Positions 26,537 to 36,100 are shown, numbered from the stretch's first letter. The stretch: 46,540 bases of DNA from Deltaproteobacteria bacterium (GCA_016875015.1 VGSJ01000016.1:1-46540); one strand, 5' to 3'. Notes: generated by a model not told the origin, from the sequence alone. Numbers and translations: made by a program.

Positions 26537-27613
26537 TTATCCTACCGGCGCGTAGGGGCAGATGGAGTCTTCCCCCAGCACGTCCCCGGTCAGGGCATAG
26601 GCCCGGGCCCGGCAGCCCCCGCAGACCTTGCGGTACTGGCAGGCGCGGCACTTGCCGTGGTAGTCGCCCACCCGGCGCAGTTGCTGAAACAACTCCGAGT
26701 TGGCCCAGATTTCCGGGAACGGGGTCTGACGGATGTCGCCCGCCACCAGTTCCAGGTAGCCGCAGGGCTGCACCTCTCCCTGATAAGACACAAACGCGAA
26801 GCCCTGGCCGCCCAGGCAGCCCTTGGTCATGGCCTCCATGCCGCGGGTGGCGGCGGTGATGGACTCGCCCCGGGCGTGGGCGTCCTGGCGCCAGAGCCGG
26901 TAGTATTGCGGGGCGCAGGTGGGCTTGATGAACAGCCGCCCTTCTTGCTGCCGCGCCAACAGCCAGTTCAGGGTCTCTTCGTATTCCGAAGGCGACACCA
27001 ACTCCTCCCGGATCAGCTCCCCCCGGCCGGTGGGCACCAGCACAAAGACGTGGTGGGCGGCGGCGCCCAGCTTCAGGGCCAGTTCGTGGATGGCCGGGAG
27101 CTCGCCCCGGTTGGCCCGGGTGACGGTGGTGTTGATCTGAAAGGGCAGCCCCGCCGCCCGGCAGGCGGCGATGCCTGTTAGGGCCCCGTCGTAAGCCCCG
27201 GGGACCGCCCGCAGGCGGTCGTGGGATCCGGCGGTGGCCCCGTCGATGGAGATGCTCACCCGTTGGATGCCCGCGTCCTGGAGGCGGGCGGCGATGGCCG
27301 GGGTCAACAGCGTCCCGTTCACCGCCATGACCATTCGGTGGCCTAAGCCGGCGCCGTAAGCCGTCAGGTCGAAGATGTCGTCCCGGAGCAACGGTTCGCC
27401 GCCGGTCAAGATGACCACCACCTGCCCCAGGGTGGCCAGGTCGTCCAGGAGCCTTTTACCCTCCGCAGTGGTCAGCTCCCCGGGATAAGGCCCGGACCCC
27501 GCCGCGGCCCGGCAGTGCAGACAGGCCAGGTTGCAGCGCCGGGTCACCTCCCAGGCCAGCAGGCGGAGGGGGGGGATTTTATTCGCCCGGGAGGAATTTC
27601 GAGCCGCGGTCAT
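26537..27613 (-). CDS. ahbD: Radical SAM haem synthase, AhbD type
   Basis: A 358-residue radical SAM enzyme. AhbD converts Fe-coproporphyrin III to haem b by oxidative decarboxylation of two propionates, the last step of the siroheme-dependent pathway. The radical SAM cluster motif is WEVTRRCNLACLHCRAAA (C-x3-C-x2-C), followed by VVILTGGEPLLRDDIFDL and VSISIDGA. The C-terminal auxiliary cluster region has CRACQYRKVCGGCRARAYALTGD and SICPYAP, matching AhbD rather than AhbC, whose N-terminus has a DVLRYG leader. The start at 27613 is reasonable; the next Met lies well inside. It is upstream of the Lrp-like ahb gene on the same strand (133-base gap), so they may be co-transcribed. Assignment AhbD versus a NirJ-like relative is by pattern and context. 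Confidence 0.85.
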   Translation of the reverse strand: MTAARNSSRANKIPPLRLLAWEVTRRCNLACLHCRAAAGSGPYPGELTTAEGKRLLDDLATLGQVVVILTGGEPLLRDDIFDLTAYGAGLGHRMVMAVNGTLLTPAIAARLQDAGIQRVSISIDGATAGSHDRLRAVPGAYDGALTGIAACRAAGLPFQINTTVTRANRGELPAIHELALKLGAAAHHVFVLVPTGRGELIREELVSPSEYEETLNWLLARQQEGRLFIKPTCAPQYYRLWRQDAHARGESITAATRGMEAMTKGCLGGQGFAFVSYQGEVQPCGYLELVAGDIRQTPFPEIWANSELFQQLRRVGDYHGKCRACQYRKVCGGCRARAYALTGDVLGEDSICPYAPVG

Positions 27614-27735
27614 GGGTGAAATAATAACGAACTTGCCGGAGAAAAGCTATATCGCTTGGCATGGCCTCCGCCTGTTCGCACTCTTAACTTTGTGACAATG
27701 TAACTATAAAAATTTAATTTAATTAAAAAATTTGA

Positions 27736-27764
27736 TTGACATGGTTATAGTTATGTGCAATATT
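27736..27764 (+). promoter_or_regulatory. Promoter of the riboswitch transcript
   Basis: TTGACA at 27736-27741, 17-base spacer, AATATT at 27759-27764 (4 of 6 matches). Transcription would begin near 27771, a few bases before the riboswitch. Confidence 0.65.
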
Positions 27765-27775
27765 TCTCTTAATCA

Positions 27776-27853
27776 GTAAAAAGGCCAAACCCGTCGCGAG
27801 GCGGGGACGGAAAGCCACGGGTCTCCGAAAGGACATAAGACAGCCGGGCTGCC
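27776..27853 (+). ncRNA. Cyclic-di-GMP-I (GEMM-I) riboswitch
   Basis: The conserved core is present in order: AAAGGCCAAACC, then the GNRA-type CGCGAG-capped stem, GGGACGGAAAGCCACGGGT, a short variable stem (CTCCGAAAGGAC), and AAGACAGCCGGGCTGCC closing P1. This matches the GEMM-I consensus (GGCAAACC, GGGACGCAAAGCC, AGCCGGG), with one substitution, A-C-G-G-A instead of ACGCA. Ligand-binding positions around the junction look kept. The 3' strand of the aptamer forms the 5' arm of a terminator, so ligand binding likely controls read-through into the downstream PEP-CTERM-like gene. Confidence 0.9.
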
Positions 27854-27877
27854 TGGAAAGGCAGCCCGGTTTTTTTA
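27844..27877 (+). terminator. Rho-independent terminator overlapping the riboswitch
   Basis: CCGGGCTGCC (27844-27853) pairs with GGCAGCCCGG (27860-27869) around a six-base loop, then seven T residues (27870-27876). It shares its 5' arm with the aptamer, the layout of an ON switch: c-di-GMP binding would sequester the arm and permit transcription. Confidence 0.9.
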
Positions 27878-27901
27878 ATTCCCTCTGAACTAGGAGGTAA
27901 A

Positions 27902-28018
27902 ATGGGGGTTCCGGCTTTCGGAGCAAGGGGGGCGCGGCATTTCCCAGGATCGGAATGCCCTGCCGCCGGACGAAGAGCCGCTGGCCAAAGGTCTCGGCAG
28001 CGCAACACGTGCCGATAA
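27902..28018 (+). CDS. 38-residue leader ORF
   Basis: A short frame (MGVPAFGARGARHFPG...) with TAGGAGGTAAA immediately upstream, a strong ribosome site, located between the riboswitch terminator and the exported protein gene. It is Arg and Gly rich and resembles no family I know. A GGCATT/AATGCC hairpin lies inside it. It may be chance, or a regulatory leader peptide. Confidence 0.35.
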   Translation: MGVPAFGARGARHFPGSECPAAGRRAAGQRSRQRNTCR

Positions 28019-28063
28019 ATACCCTTAACCTGCAAAAGGCAAAAATTTCACAGGAGGAGAACA

Positions 28064-28816
28064 ATGCGGAAATTAATTTTGTTTACCCTCATGGTCCTGC
28101 TGGCTGCCTCCCCCGCGCTGGCGGATTTCACCAACGGCGGCTTTGAAGACGGGAGCTTTAACGGCTGGACCAAGGGTGGCGGACTTTTTACCGGGTCTTA
28201 CAGCTACTCGGGTGACCCGGGAAAATCGGCTATCGTAACCCCTGGTTTGGATCCTTATACAAACAACGCGCTGCAGCAAGTTGCTTACGGCAACTATGCG
28301 GCCCGGGTAAACAACTATGACTATGGTTATCATTTCTCTACCCTCAAACAACAGGCTGTCTGGACTGCCAACAATATCTATTTTGCCTGGGCCGCGGTTT
28401 TAGAAGAACCGGGCAATCTACATCCGGAGAGCGCTGCCCCCCACTTCAGCATCATCCTCAAAGACTTGACCAGCGGCCAAACGTTATACAACCAATCCTT
28501 TAACGTCTACAATGCCGGGAGCACCGGAATAACCTGGCTTAATGGGTACTACGATGGCTATAACCAATGGAAATATAGCAACTGGGTGATTGCGAATCTC
28601 GACACCTCTGGCGTTATTGGCCACACTTTGGAATTGTCGGTGCTGGCCTCGGACTGCGGTTGGTACGGCCACGGCGGCTATGCCTATGTGGACGGGTTCT
28701 CGCAATTCATTCCCCCGCCCCCGCCTGGGGCGGTGCCGGTGCCGGCCTCCGTTCTCCTCCTGGGCAGCGGCCTGGTGGGTCTGATCGGGTATGCCAGAAT
28801 GAGGTTGAACAAGTAA
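28064..28816 (+). CDS. PEP-CTERM-like exported protein under c-di-GMP control
   Basis: A 250-residue secreted protein: signal peptide (KLILFTLMVLLAASPALA), then a beta-sandwich ectodomain starting FTNGGFEDGSFNGWTKGGG, a carbohydrate-binding-like opening, rich in Tyr, Asn and Gly. The C-terminus has a sorting signal: VPVPASVLLLGSGLVGL then a basic YARMRLNK tail. This is the PEP-CTERM layout with VP-V/L-PAS instead of VPEP, a variant often seen in Desulfobacterota; an exosortase would process it and attach it in exopolysaccharide matrix. CACAGGAGGAGAACA precedes the ATG. A c-di-GMP-I riboswitch lies upstream and a terminator downstream, so it is a single-gene unit tied to biofilm signalling. 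Confidence 0.85.
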   Translation: MRKLILFTLMVLLAASPALADFTNGGFEDGSFNGWTKGGGLFTGSYSYSGDPGKSAIVTPGLDPYTNNALQQVAYGNYAARVNNYDYGYHFSTLKQQAVWTANNIYFAWAAVLEEPGNLHPESAAPHFSIILKDLTSGQTLYNQSFNVYNAGSTGITWLNGYYDGYNQWKYSNWVIANLDTSGVIGHTLELSVLASDCGWYGHGGYAYVDGFSQFIPPPPPGAVPVPASVLLLGSGLVGLIGYARMRLNK

Positions 28817-28836
28817 GGTTCTGTTCACTTCAGGTG

Positions 28837-28871
28837 AAAAGGCAGGTGGAGCACTTCCACCTGCCTTTTTT
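28837..28871 (+). terminator. Rho-independent terminator
   Basis: AAAAGGCAGGTGGA (28837-28850) pairs with TCCACCTGCCTTTT (28856-28869) and is followed by more T residues. It ends the PEP-CTERM transcript. Confidence 0.92.
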
Positions 28872-28940
28872 CATTGACCAGGGAGTTTGGCGGTTTATTT
28901 TTTATCAGGTTCAGTCAACGATCGGACTTATTGAGCCCTG

Positions 28941-28965
28941 GTAGCACAGACTTCCAGCCTGTGCT
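28941..28965 (+). repeat. REP with GTAG head at the RAYT 3' end
   Basis: GTAG, then arms CACAG..CT/AGCCTGTG. Its last base is the first base of the RAYT stop triplet on the minus strand. Confidence 0.88.
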
Positions 28966-29387
28966 CATTCCCCTCTTTCATAGAGCCAGGGATATTCTTC
29001 CGAGGATTGAGCCAGGTCCATTTTGATTGGGTTATTCCTGATATATTGCCACTTCTCCAGAAATTCCGCCTCATCCCGGACAATGCGGTCATAGCTCTCA
29101 GCTTGCCAGAGGGAGCCTGGTTCTCTTCTTTGCTGGTTAATTTTCTGTGAGCTAAAACTTTTGACGCTATGCAAAATTTCAGTCAGATTAAAAACACCTC
29201 CTGCCTGTTTTGGCAGGGGTTGAGCCAAGACATGGACATGGTCAGGCAAAATCACCGCGGCATAAACTATCCATTTGCGTGTATCCCAAAATCTTACCGC
29301 CTCCAGGGTAATGGTGCGCTCTTTTTCATTAAGAATCACACCATCTTTGCATCTCCAGGTGATGAAATATACCCTTCCCGGCTCTTG
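28965..29387 (-). pseudogene. REP-associated tyrosine transposase (RAYT), 5'-damaged
   Basis: A Y1/HUH-type transposase relative that in other bacteria cuts and spreads REP palindromes. Seen: VYFITWRCKDG at the N-terminal side, the HUH metal motif in VILPDHVHVLAQP, and the catalytic Tyr region LWQAESYDRIVRDEAEFLEKWQYIRNNP, closing near YPWLYERGE. The frame has no ATG: it is open upstream to a TAG at 29388-29390, and the preceding sequence reads LFRLDGETCP in another frame, as if one frameshift separates the first 15 or so residues. A GTG at 29339 gives a shorter product. It is flanked by REPs of matching type on both sides: 28941-28965 (+), 29426-29449 (-) and 29559-29583 (+). Confidence 0.8.
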
Positions 29388-29425
29388 CTAATGGGGCAGG
29401 TTTCTCCGTCTAACCTGAAAAGCTT

Positions 29426-29449
29426 GCACAGGCTGGAAGCCTGTGCTAC
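29426..29449 (-). repeat. REP with GTAG head, reverse orientation
   Basis: Arms GCACAGGCT and AGCCTGTGC with CTAC at the right end. It sits immediately upstream of the RAYT reading frame, opposite in orientation to the other two REPs. Confidence 0.88.
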
Positions 29450-29558
29450 CAGGGTTTTTCCGGTTAGTTTTTGTCCCTTTTCCATAGAAGCCCATATAGT
29501 TAACCCAAAGATTCAAGATAGGATCTATCTGTGAACTCGGATAAAACCTATGCCTTTG

Positions 29559-29583
29559 GTAGCACAGGCTTCCAGCCTGTGCT
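29559..29583 (+). repeat. REP with GTAG head
   Basis: GTAG followed by CACAGGCT...AGCCTGTG. It lies between the RAYT remnant and the hemB stop codon. Confidence 0.88.
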
Positions 29584-29606
29584 TTTTATCTGCTTTTCCT
29601 GTAGCC

Positions 29607-30584
29607 TTACCTTGCTTTTCCCAGCAGCGCCGCGGCCTGTTTGGCGAAATAAGTCAAAATCAGATCCGCGCCGGCCCGCTTGATGGCGAGGAGCGACTCC
29701 AGCATCACCGCGGTTTCGTCCAGCCAGCCGTTTTGGGCCGCGGCCTTGATCATGGCGTACTCGCCGCTCACCTGGTAGGCGGCCAGGGGGAGGTCAAACT
29801 CCGCGGCCAGTTGGGCGATGATGTCCAGGTACGGCAGGGCCGGCTTGACCATGAGGATATCCGCGCCCTCCTCCACGTCCAGGGCCGCCTCGCGCAAGGC
29901 CTCCCGGGCGTTGGCCGGGTCCATCTGGTAGGCCCGGCGGTCCCCGAAGGCCGGGGCGGACTCCGCCGCGTCCCTGAAGGGGCCGTAGAAACTGGAGGCG
30001 TATTTCACCGCATACGACATGATGGGCGCCATCTCGAAGCCGCGCTCGTCCAGGGCTTCCCGGATGGCCCCGATGCGTCCGTCCATCATGTCCGAGGGCG
30101 CCACCATGTCGGCCCCGGCCTCGGCGTGGGACACCGCCACCTGGCCCAGGACCTCCAGGGTGGCGTCGTTGTCCACTTCCCGGCCGGACAGCAAGCCGCA
30201 GTGGCCGTGGGAGGTGTAGCCGCACAGGCAGACGTCGGTGATCACCACCAGTTCGGGCAGCTTTTTCTTGAGCAGCCGCACCGCCTGCTGCACCGCGCCC
30301 TTGGGGGAGGCGGCCTCGGAGCCGGTGTCGTCTTTCTTAACCGGCAGCCCGAAGAGGAGGACCGCGGGCACCCCCGCGTCCAGGGCGGCTTTGGCCTCCT
30401 CCACCAGCAGGTCCGGGGACAGGCGGCAGACGCCGGGCATGGAAGTCACTTCCTGGCGCACCCGGCTCCCCGGGGCCGCAAACATGGGGTAGATGAAGTC
30501 TTCGGGGCGCAGATGCGTCTCCCGCACCATGCGCCGCAAGGGTTCCCGCCGTCTTAAGCGCCGGGGGCGAAATAACAGTTCCAT
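29607..30584 (-). CDS. hemB: Porphobilinogen synthase (5-aminolaevulinate dehydratase)
   Basis: HemB condenses two 5-aminolaevulinate molecules into porphobilinogen, an early common step of tetrapyrrole synthesis. The 325-residue enzyme is full length. The zinc-binding site [14 protein letters not shown] supplies Cys119, Cys121 and Cys129, so it is the zinc-dependent type. The catalytic lysines are Lys194 in [17 protein letters not shown] and the Schiff-base Lys247 in [14 protein letters not shown] 30584 fits the usual N-terminus ([17 protein letters not shown]). It lies near ahbD and the Lrp-like gene, with the riboswitch and RAYT units inserted between, and matches the hemB-ahb clusters of sulfate reducers. 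Confidence 0.96.
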   Translation of the reverse strand: MELLFRPRRLRRREPLRRMVRETHLRPEDFIYPMFAAPGSRVRQEVTSMPGVCRLSPDLLVEEAKAALDAGVPAVLLFGLPVKKDDTGSEAASPKGAVQQAVRLLKKKLPELVVITDVCLCGYTSHGHCGLLSGREVDNDATLEVLGQVAVSHAEAGADMVAPSDMMDGRIGAIREALDERGFEMAPIMSYAVKYASSFYGPFRDAAESAPAFGDRRAYQMDPANAREALREAALDVEEGADILMVKPALPYLDIIAQLAAEFDLPLAAYQVSGEYAMIKAAAQNGWLDETAVMLESLLAIKRAGADLILTYFAKQAAALLGKAR

Positions 30585-30708
30585 GATCTTGACCTCTTAT
30601 ATGGTTATCAAAAAAGGTTTGGCCGGTACGTCGGGCAGTCGAAGGTTTATTGTTATCCCGCCGACGCCTGCCTGTCAAGCTCACCGGTCTATCCCCGGGC
30701 GGCAGGCC

Positions 30709-33138
30709 TCATTGGACGACCACCTCCACGGCATCGCCCTGGCCGCCCGGCCCGACCACGGTGAGCCGGTGACGGCCCCGGGATAAGTCCAGGGGAAGTT
30801 CATAGGGCGGGCCGGTGGCGGCGACTTCCCGGCCGTCCACGAACCAGGTGACGGCGTTGAGCGGGTCCCGGCACAGGGCCTTGGAAGTCACCCGGATGAC
30901 TTCGGCGCGAGGCGGCAACAGAAACCGGTCCCCGGGCAGCGGGTAGATGATGCTGACCCGAAGCGCTAGGCCGCCGTCCCTGGCCGGGGGGAGATCGCCG
31001 ACCGGGGGGGGCGGATGCAGGCCGAGGACCAGGGCGTCTCCCCGGCGGCGGGGTTGGGCCGCGCCCTTAGAGTTGGCGGTCACCGGTCCCCGGAAGGTTT
31101 TCCCCAGGTCATGATCAAAGTCGGCCAGGCGAAATCGGCCGGCTCCGCTCGTCTCGAAGCGCTGGCGGAGCCAGCCGGCATAATTGGCGGGCATGCGGTG
31201 CCAGGGTTCCTGGGCGTGGTGATAGGAACAGACCGCCTGGGGTTCGGCGCCGGCCATCAACAGCTCTTGGCGCTGGTGGACGCAGCCCGGCCCGGGTTTC
31301 AAGCCGGAGAAGGCGCACACCGTGGCGGTGGCGACCCCGGCGGGTTTCCTGAACGCCGGCGGCGAACTCCCGGCAAACAGGGCCTCGGCCAGGTCGGCCA
31401 CAATGGGGGCCGCGGCGCCGGCGCCGCTGAGATCCGCGGTGGGCCGGCCGTTGAAATTGCCCACCCACACGGCCAGGGTGTAATCCGGGGTGTAGGCCAC
31501 GGCCCACAAGTCCCGGAAATGGGTGCTGGTCCCGGTCTTGATGGCCATGCGGTAAGGCGGGTTCATGGCCGAGGAACCGCCGAAGATGCGGGTCCGGGCC
31601 ATGGGGTCGCTCAAGATGTCGCTGATGATAAAGGCCGCCTCGGGAGAAAAAACCGGCGTCCCGTCTTCTTGGGGCGAATTTAGGGTGAACCGCAGGGGCG
31701 CAAATCTCCCGCCGTTCCCCAGGCAGGCGTAAGCCGCGGCCAGTTGCAGGAGACTGACTTCGGGGTTGCCCACCACCAGGCCCAGGCCGTAGTGCTCCGG
31801 GGGGAATTGCGGGCGGTTGATGAGTTGCAGCCCGGCCAGGGCGTCGTAGTACGTCTCCGGTCCCATCAGGTTGAGCAGGTGGACGGCGGAGAGGTTCAGG
31901 GAATTGCCCAGGGCCTCCCGGAAAGAAATGGGGCCGTGGGACACGCGATCGAAGTTGGCCGGGATAAACTCGCCCCGGGGAGTGCGATAGCGCCGTTCCA
32001 CGTCCTCCAGCACCGAGGCGGGCGTGAACCCCTGGTCCAGGGCCAGGGCGTAGAGAAACGGCTTGAGGGTGGAACCCGGCGAGCGCCAGGCGGCGGCGCC
32101 GTTGTTGAAGCCCTGGTCCCGGGGGCCATAGGCGCAGGAGCCCACCAGGGCCATGACTTCCCTCCCGCGGTTGGCGACGATCACTGCGGCCGCCTGGGAG
32201 GCGCCGGCTTTCAGGAGCCGGGTCCGGTGCGAGTCCACGATGGCCTGGGCCCGCCGCTGGAGCGGCAGATCCAGGGTCGTCCTGATCCGCTGGGAACCCG
32301 GGGCCGCCGGTCTTTCCCGGGCCAGGACCAGGTTGACGAAATGCGGGGCTTCGAAGGGGAACGCCGGGGGGCGGGGGCCGTTGCCCCGGAACCTGACGGG
32401 GTCCGAGTGCCGGGTCTGGAGTTCCTGGGGGCTGAGATATCCCAGCCGCGCCAGGCGGGAGAGAACCCAGCGCTGCCGCGCCAGGAGGCGGTCGCGGTGC
32501 GGGCCATAGGGGTTCAAGGCCCCCGGGGCTTTGACCAGGGCGGCCAGGGTTGCTGCTTCACCTATGGTCAACTGGGAGGCGGTTTTGCCGAAATAGGCAT
32601 TGGCCCCGGCCTCCACCCCCATGAGGTTATTGCCCAGGGGGACCCGGTCGAGGTAGCGCCGCATGATCTCGTCCTTGCTGAGGACCAGCTCCATCCTGAG
32701 GCTGCGGCCCATTTCCACCAGCTTGCGATAATAACTGCGGGGCCCGGGGTAGGTGAGGCGGGCCAGTTGCTGGGTGAGGGTGGAAGCCCCGGACACGATG
32801 CGGCCGTGGCTCAGGTTGCTCATGGCGGCCCGGAGGATGGCCAGGGGGTCGATGCCCGGATGGCGCCAGAACCTCTGGTCCTCCGCCGCCACGAAGGCCG
32901 CGGCCACGAGTTGGGGGACGGCGCCCTCGGGCAAGGTGATGAGCTTGCCCCCCTGGGCCTCGGGCGCCAGGCGCAAGACCCGGCCCGTCCGGTCCAGCAC
33001 CAGGGGGCCGGGCCTGGGTTCAAGGAGCCCCGGGGTAAGGCGCGAGGCGGCCTCAAAATGCCAGGCCAGGCCGGTCAGAACCAGCAGGGCCGCAGTGAGG
33101 CGCCAGGCGAGACGGCCCGATGGCAGCCACTTAAGCAT
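30709..33138 (-). CDS. pbpC: Penicillin-binding protein 1C
   Basis: An 809-residue bifunctional class A PBP of the PBP1C group. A membrane anchor (LTAALLVLTGLAWHF) is followed by the transglycosylase domain, with catalytic Glu86 in FVAAEDQRFWRHPGID and RIVSGASTLTQQLAR. The transpeptidase domain has Ser356 and Lys359 in SPGSTLKPFLYAL, the SLNLS motif (SxN) and Lys534 in IKTGTST. A C-terminal BiPBP_C domain follows (RVSIIYPLPGDRFLLPP...WFVDGREV). The ATG at 33138 overlaps the stop of the alpha-2-macroglobulin gene by one base (TGATG), so translation is coupled; the upstream in-frame ATG is rejected. The pair matches the E. coli yfhM-pbpC operon, in which PBP1C is thought to repair breaches where the macroglobulin traps proteases. 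Confidence 0.95.
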   Translation of the reverse strand: MLKWLPSGRLAWRLTAALLVLTGLAWHFEAASRLTPGLLEPRPGPLVLDRTGRVLRLAPEAQGGKLITLPEGAVPQLVAAAFVAAEDQRFWRHPGIDPLAILRAAMSNLSHGRIVSGASTLTQQLARLTYPGPRSYYRKLVEMGRSLRMELVLSKDEIMRRYLDRVPLGNNLMGVEAGANAYFGKTASQLTIGEAATLAALVKAPGALNPYGPHRDRLLARQRWVLSRLARLGYLSPQELQTRHSDPVRFRGNGPRPPAFPFEAPHFVNLVLARERPAAPGSQRIRTTLDLPLQRRAQAIVDSHRTRLLKAGASQAAAVIVANRGREVMALVGSCAYGPRDQGFNNGAAAWRSPGSTLKPFLYALALDQGFTPASVLEDVERRYRTPRGEFIPANFDRVSHGPISFREALGNSLNLSAVHLLNLMGPETYYDALAGLQLINRPQFPPEHYGLGLVVGNPEVSLLQLAAAYACLGNGGRFAPLRFTLNSPQEDGTPVFSPEAAFIISDILSDPMARTRIFGGSSAMNPPYRMAIKTGTSTHFRDLWAVAYTPDYTLAVWVGNFNGRPTADLSGAGAAAPIVADLAEALFAGSSPPAFRKPAGVATATVCAFSGLKPGPGCVHQRQELLMAGAEPQAVCSYHHAQEPWHRMPANYAGWLRQRFETSGAGRFRLADFDHDLGKTFRGPVTANSKGAAQPRRRGDALVLGLHPPPPVGDLPPARDGGLALRVSIIYPLPGDRFLLPPRAEVIRVTSKALCRDPLNAVTWFVDGREVAATGPPYELPLDLSRGRHRLTVVGPGGQGDAVEVVVQ

Positions 33139-36100
33139 CAGCGCCCCTTGACGGTCAGTTCTCCCTGGGGGGAGTAGCCGTGCACTCCGGGCGAATACAT
33201 GGCCGCCACCCGGGTGGCGGGGGCCATAAACTTGCCTTCGCACACGGCCCGGCAGTAATACTCAAACCGGTAGGAGCCGGCGTAAACCTGGTCCCGGAAG
33301 GCCAGCACCCGGTCGTCTCTGATCTCAAAATAATTGGGCCGAAACCGGATGGTCCCATCCCGGGTGACGTAATCGAAGTCGTCGTCGCGCTCCGGCTCGC
33401 CGCCCTCCGGGATAAGCTCCTCGGTCTTGAAGGCCGTATTGAGGGCCATCAGCCCCGCGGGCAGGGGGTCATCCAGCACCACGTAGCGCTGCCCCTTGCC
33501 GGCGACCTCCATGAAGACCGTGACTTTCACCAGGTCGCCCACCTTGATAACGTCAGAGCCGTCGGTGTTTTTGATTTCTCGCCGGACCTTGAAACCGTTG
33601 GCGGCCCCGGCGCCGGCGATATCCAGCCGGGGGGCGGTCAACTCCAGCTTGTAGAGCCAGGTCTTGCCGGCCTGGCCATCAACTTTGACCACCGGGTTCT
33701 TGAGCAGGGCCTCGGGGCTAAGATCTATGGTGCGAAAGCCCTTGGGGGCCAGTTTGAGGCGTTGAATGATGGGAACGCCGGGCTGGCTGATGCCGATCGA
33801 AACCGGTGCGGTTTCGAAGCTCGCATCCTTGAAGTAGCTTCCCAGGGCCAGAAGGGCCCAGCCGGTATCGGCCGTGGAGGTCCAGATGCCCTGGTTGTCC
33901 AAACCGCCCAGGAGGATCAGCGCCTCCTCCTGGGTGAGGGGGTCCCCGGGCAGGATGGCCTGAGCCGCCAGGAGGGCCAGGGCCGGGCTGCGGAAACGGC
34001 ACTGGAAATCACCCGGATCGTCCTGGGCCGCCTCGGCCTTGCCGCCCAACAGCGGTTTCAGGTCGGCCTGGAGTTCCTTCAAGGGCCGCAACTCGGCTTG
34101 CCTGGCCGCCAAGAGCACCAGGATTTTGCTCTCCCGGTGCATCTGGGAAAATTGCGCGCTGGCGGTGTTAAGGGTATCGCGGTCCAGAGTCTGGTTGATG
34201 GCCAGGACGTAGGCGGCAAAGGCCTTGATGGCGGGGGACCGTTTTTCCTCCTGGATCTGGGCTTTCAGGAACACCGCGGCCTGGTTCAGGGCATCTTCCG
34301 GCACGGCGATCCCATGGTGGCGCGCCAGACTCAAGGCCGCGGTGGCGTAGATCGAGCCCCAGATGTGAGGTTCTCGCTGGCCCGGCCAGTAGGCAAAGCC
34401 GCCGGAGTCGGTCTGGAGGCTCAGGATGCGCTGCACCCCGCGGTTCAGATAGTTATCCGTTTCGGGCAGGCTCACCCCGGAAACCAACCCTTTCTGAATG
34501 GCTCCCCGGAGGGCCGCCAGGGCCAGGACCCCGGAACTGGTCTGTTCCACGCACCCATACGGGTAATTGAGGAGGTAGTGAATCGCCTCGGTCATCCGCA
34601 AAAAGGGCGATCCGGCCACGGTCAGGATGGCCTTGACCTCATCCGGGTTAATCTGTCCGGCCGGTTCGCCGGTCAGGTAATCGGGAAGCGGAACTTTGAT
34701 CTCCGTGGTCCCGGACAGGGAACCGAACCACACCTGGGTGTCCCGGACCTGCCCGGAGTTGATGCGCAGCTTGAGTTCCACCGCGTCGGTCCGCCCCTGG
34801 AATTGGCCGGCAAAACGGGCGCCGGCCAGCCCGCTGGCGGCTGCCTGGCCGGTGACCTCGATCTTTAAGCTGTCTTTGGGATTGAGCTGCTCTTTCGGCT
34901 CCGCCGCGGTGAGAAACAGCCCGCCATCCCCGACGGCGCTGAACTTAACCGGCCCGGTCTCGCCGGTGGCGTTGAACGCGGCCACCTGAAACTTAAATTG
35001 GTCTGCCCGGGTGAAGAACCCGGGCAGACCGGGCTCCAGGTAAAAGTCCTTGAAGGCCAGCATCGGGCGCTCGACGCTGGCAAAGCGGCTCCCCCGGTCC
35101 AAGACCACGGCATAAATCCGGTAGGTGGTCATATTGTCGGGCAGGGTGAAGGTCACCTGAGCCCGTCCCTGGGCGTCGGTGCGCACCCGGGGGTTGAAAT
35201 AAGCCACTGCCTCGAAGCGCCGCCTGAGCTTGGACATGACCTCATCGCTCAGACCGCCGCCGCCGGTTAAGGGCTCGTTCTTGGAAAGATAGAAGGGAGT
35301 CTGGTGGACCAGGAAAGAGCGCAGTTCCCCGGTAAACACCTCCAAGGGGCGGTCAAACCTGGTCAGGGACTCCAGGGTGGGAGTTTTAAACCCGGTAAGG
35401 GCCAGGACGGCTTCATCCACCACCGCCACGGCCATCTCCGCTTCCACCCCGCCGCCCGCGGGGGCGAGGACGGTGAAGTCCAGGGTCACGTTGGCCCCGG
35501 GCTCGGCCTTGAGTTCCCTGACCGCCGGGCTGATCTTGACCTGGAGACCTTCCACGTCGTGGCGGACCGGCAGGTTGAGGGTGCCCCAGTAAAAGCTGGG
35601 AGCCTGGGTATCGTAGTGGCCGGCGTACACCGGGAATTCACCCCGGGGCGTCAGTCCCAGGACCGAGACGTAAAGGTTGGGGGCATATTCGGCCCGGATG
35701 GGAACTTCCAGGTTATCGGCGTCCGATTTCGGGGTGATTACCTCGTACTTCAGCACGCCTTCCTGCTCCAGAGTGACCAGGTAGCGGGACACCGGGCTCC
35801 GGGGCCGGGCCGTGAGCCGGGCCGTTTCTCCCGGCTTATACGCGGGCTGGTCCGCGGACAGAGCCAGGGGCAGGTACGGCAGTTCCCGGTTTTCGTACGC
35901 GTAGCTGTCGCCGTTCACCTCAAAGGCCGTGGCCGAAGTGAAACTGCGGCCGGCGTCGTCTTTGTAGGTAAAGGCCAGGAGATAGCGGCCGCCCCAGGCA
36001 AAAGCGAACCGGAAGGCGACCGCGCCTTTCGTGAGGGTGAGGTCGCTGGTCACGGTCTTGCGCCAGATTTCCTGCTCATCCCAATAGAGGTCGCCCTGCT

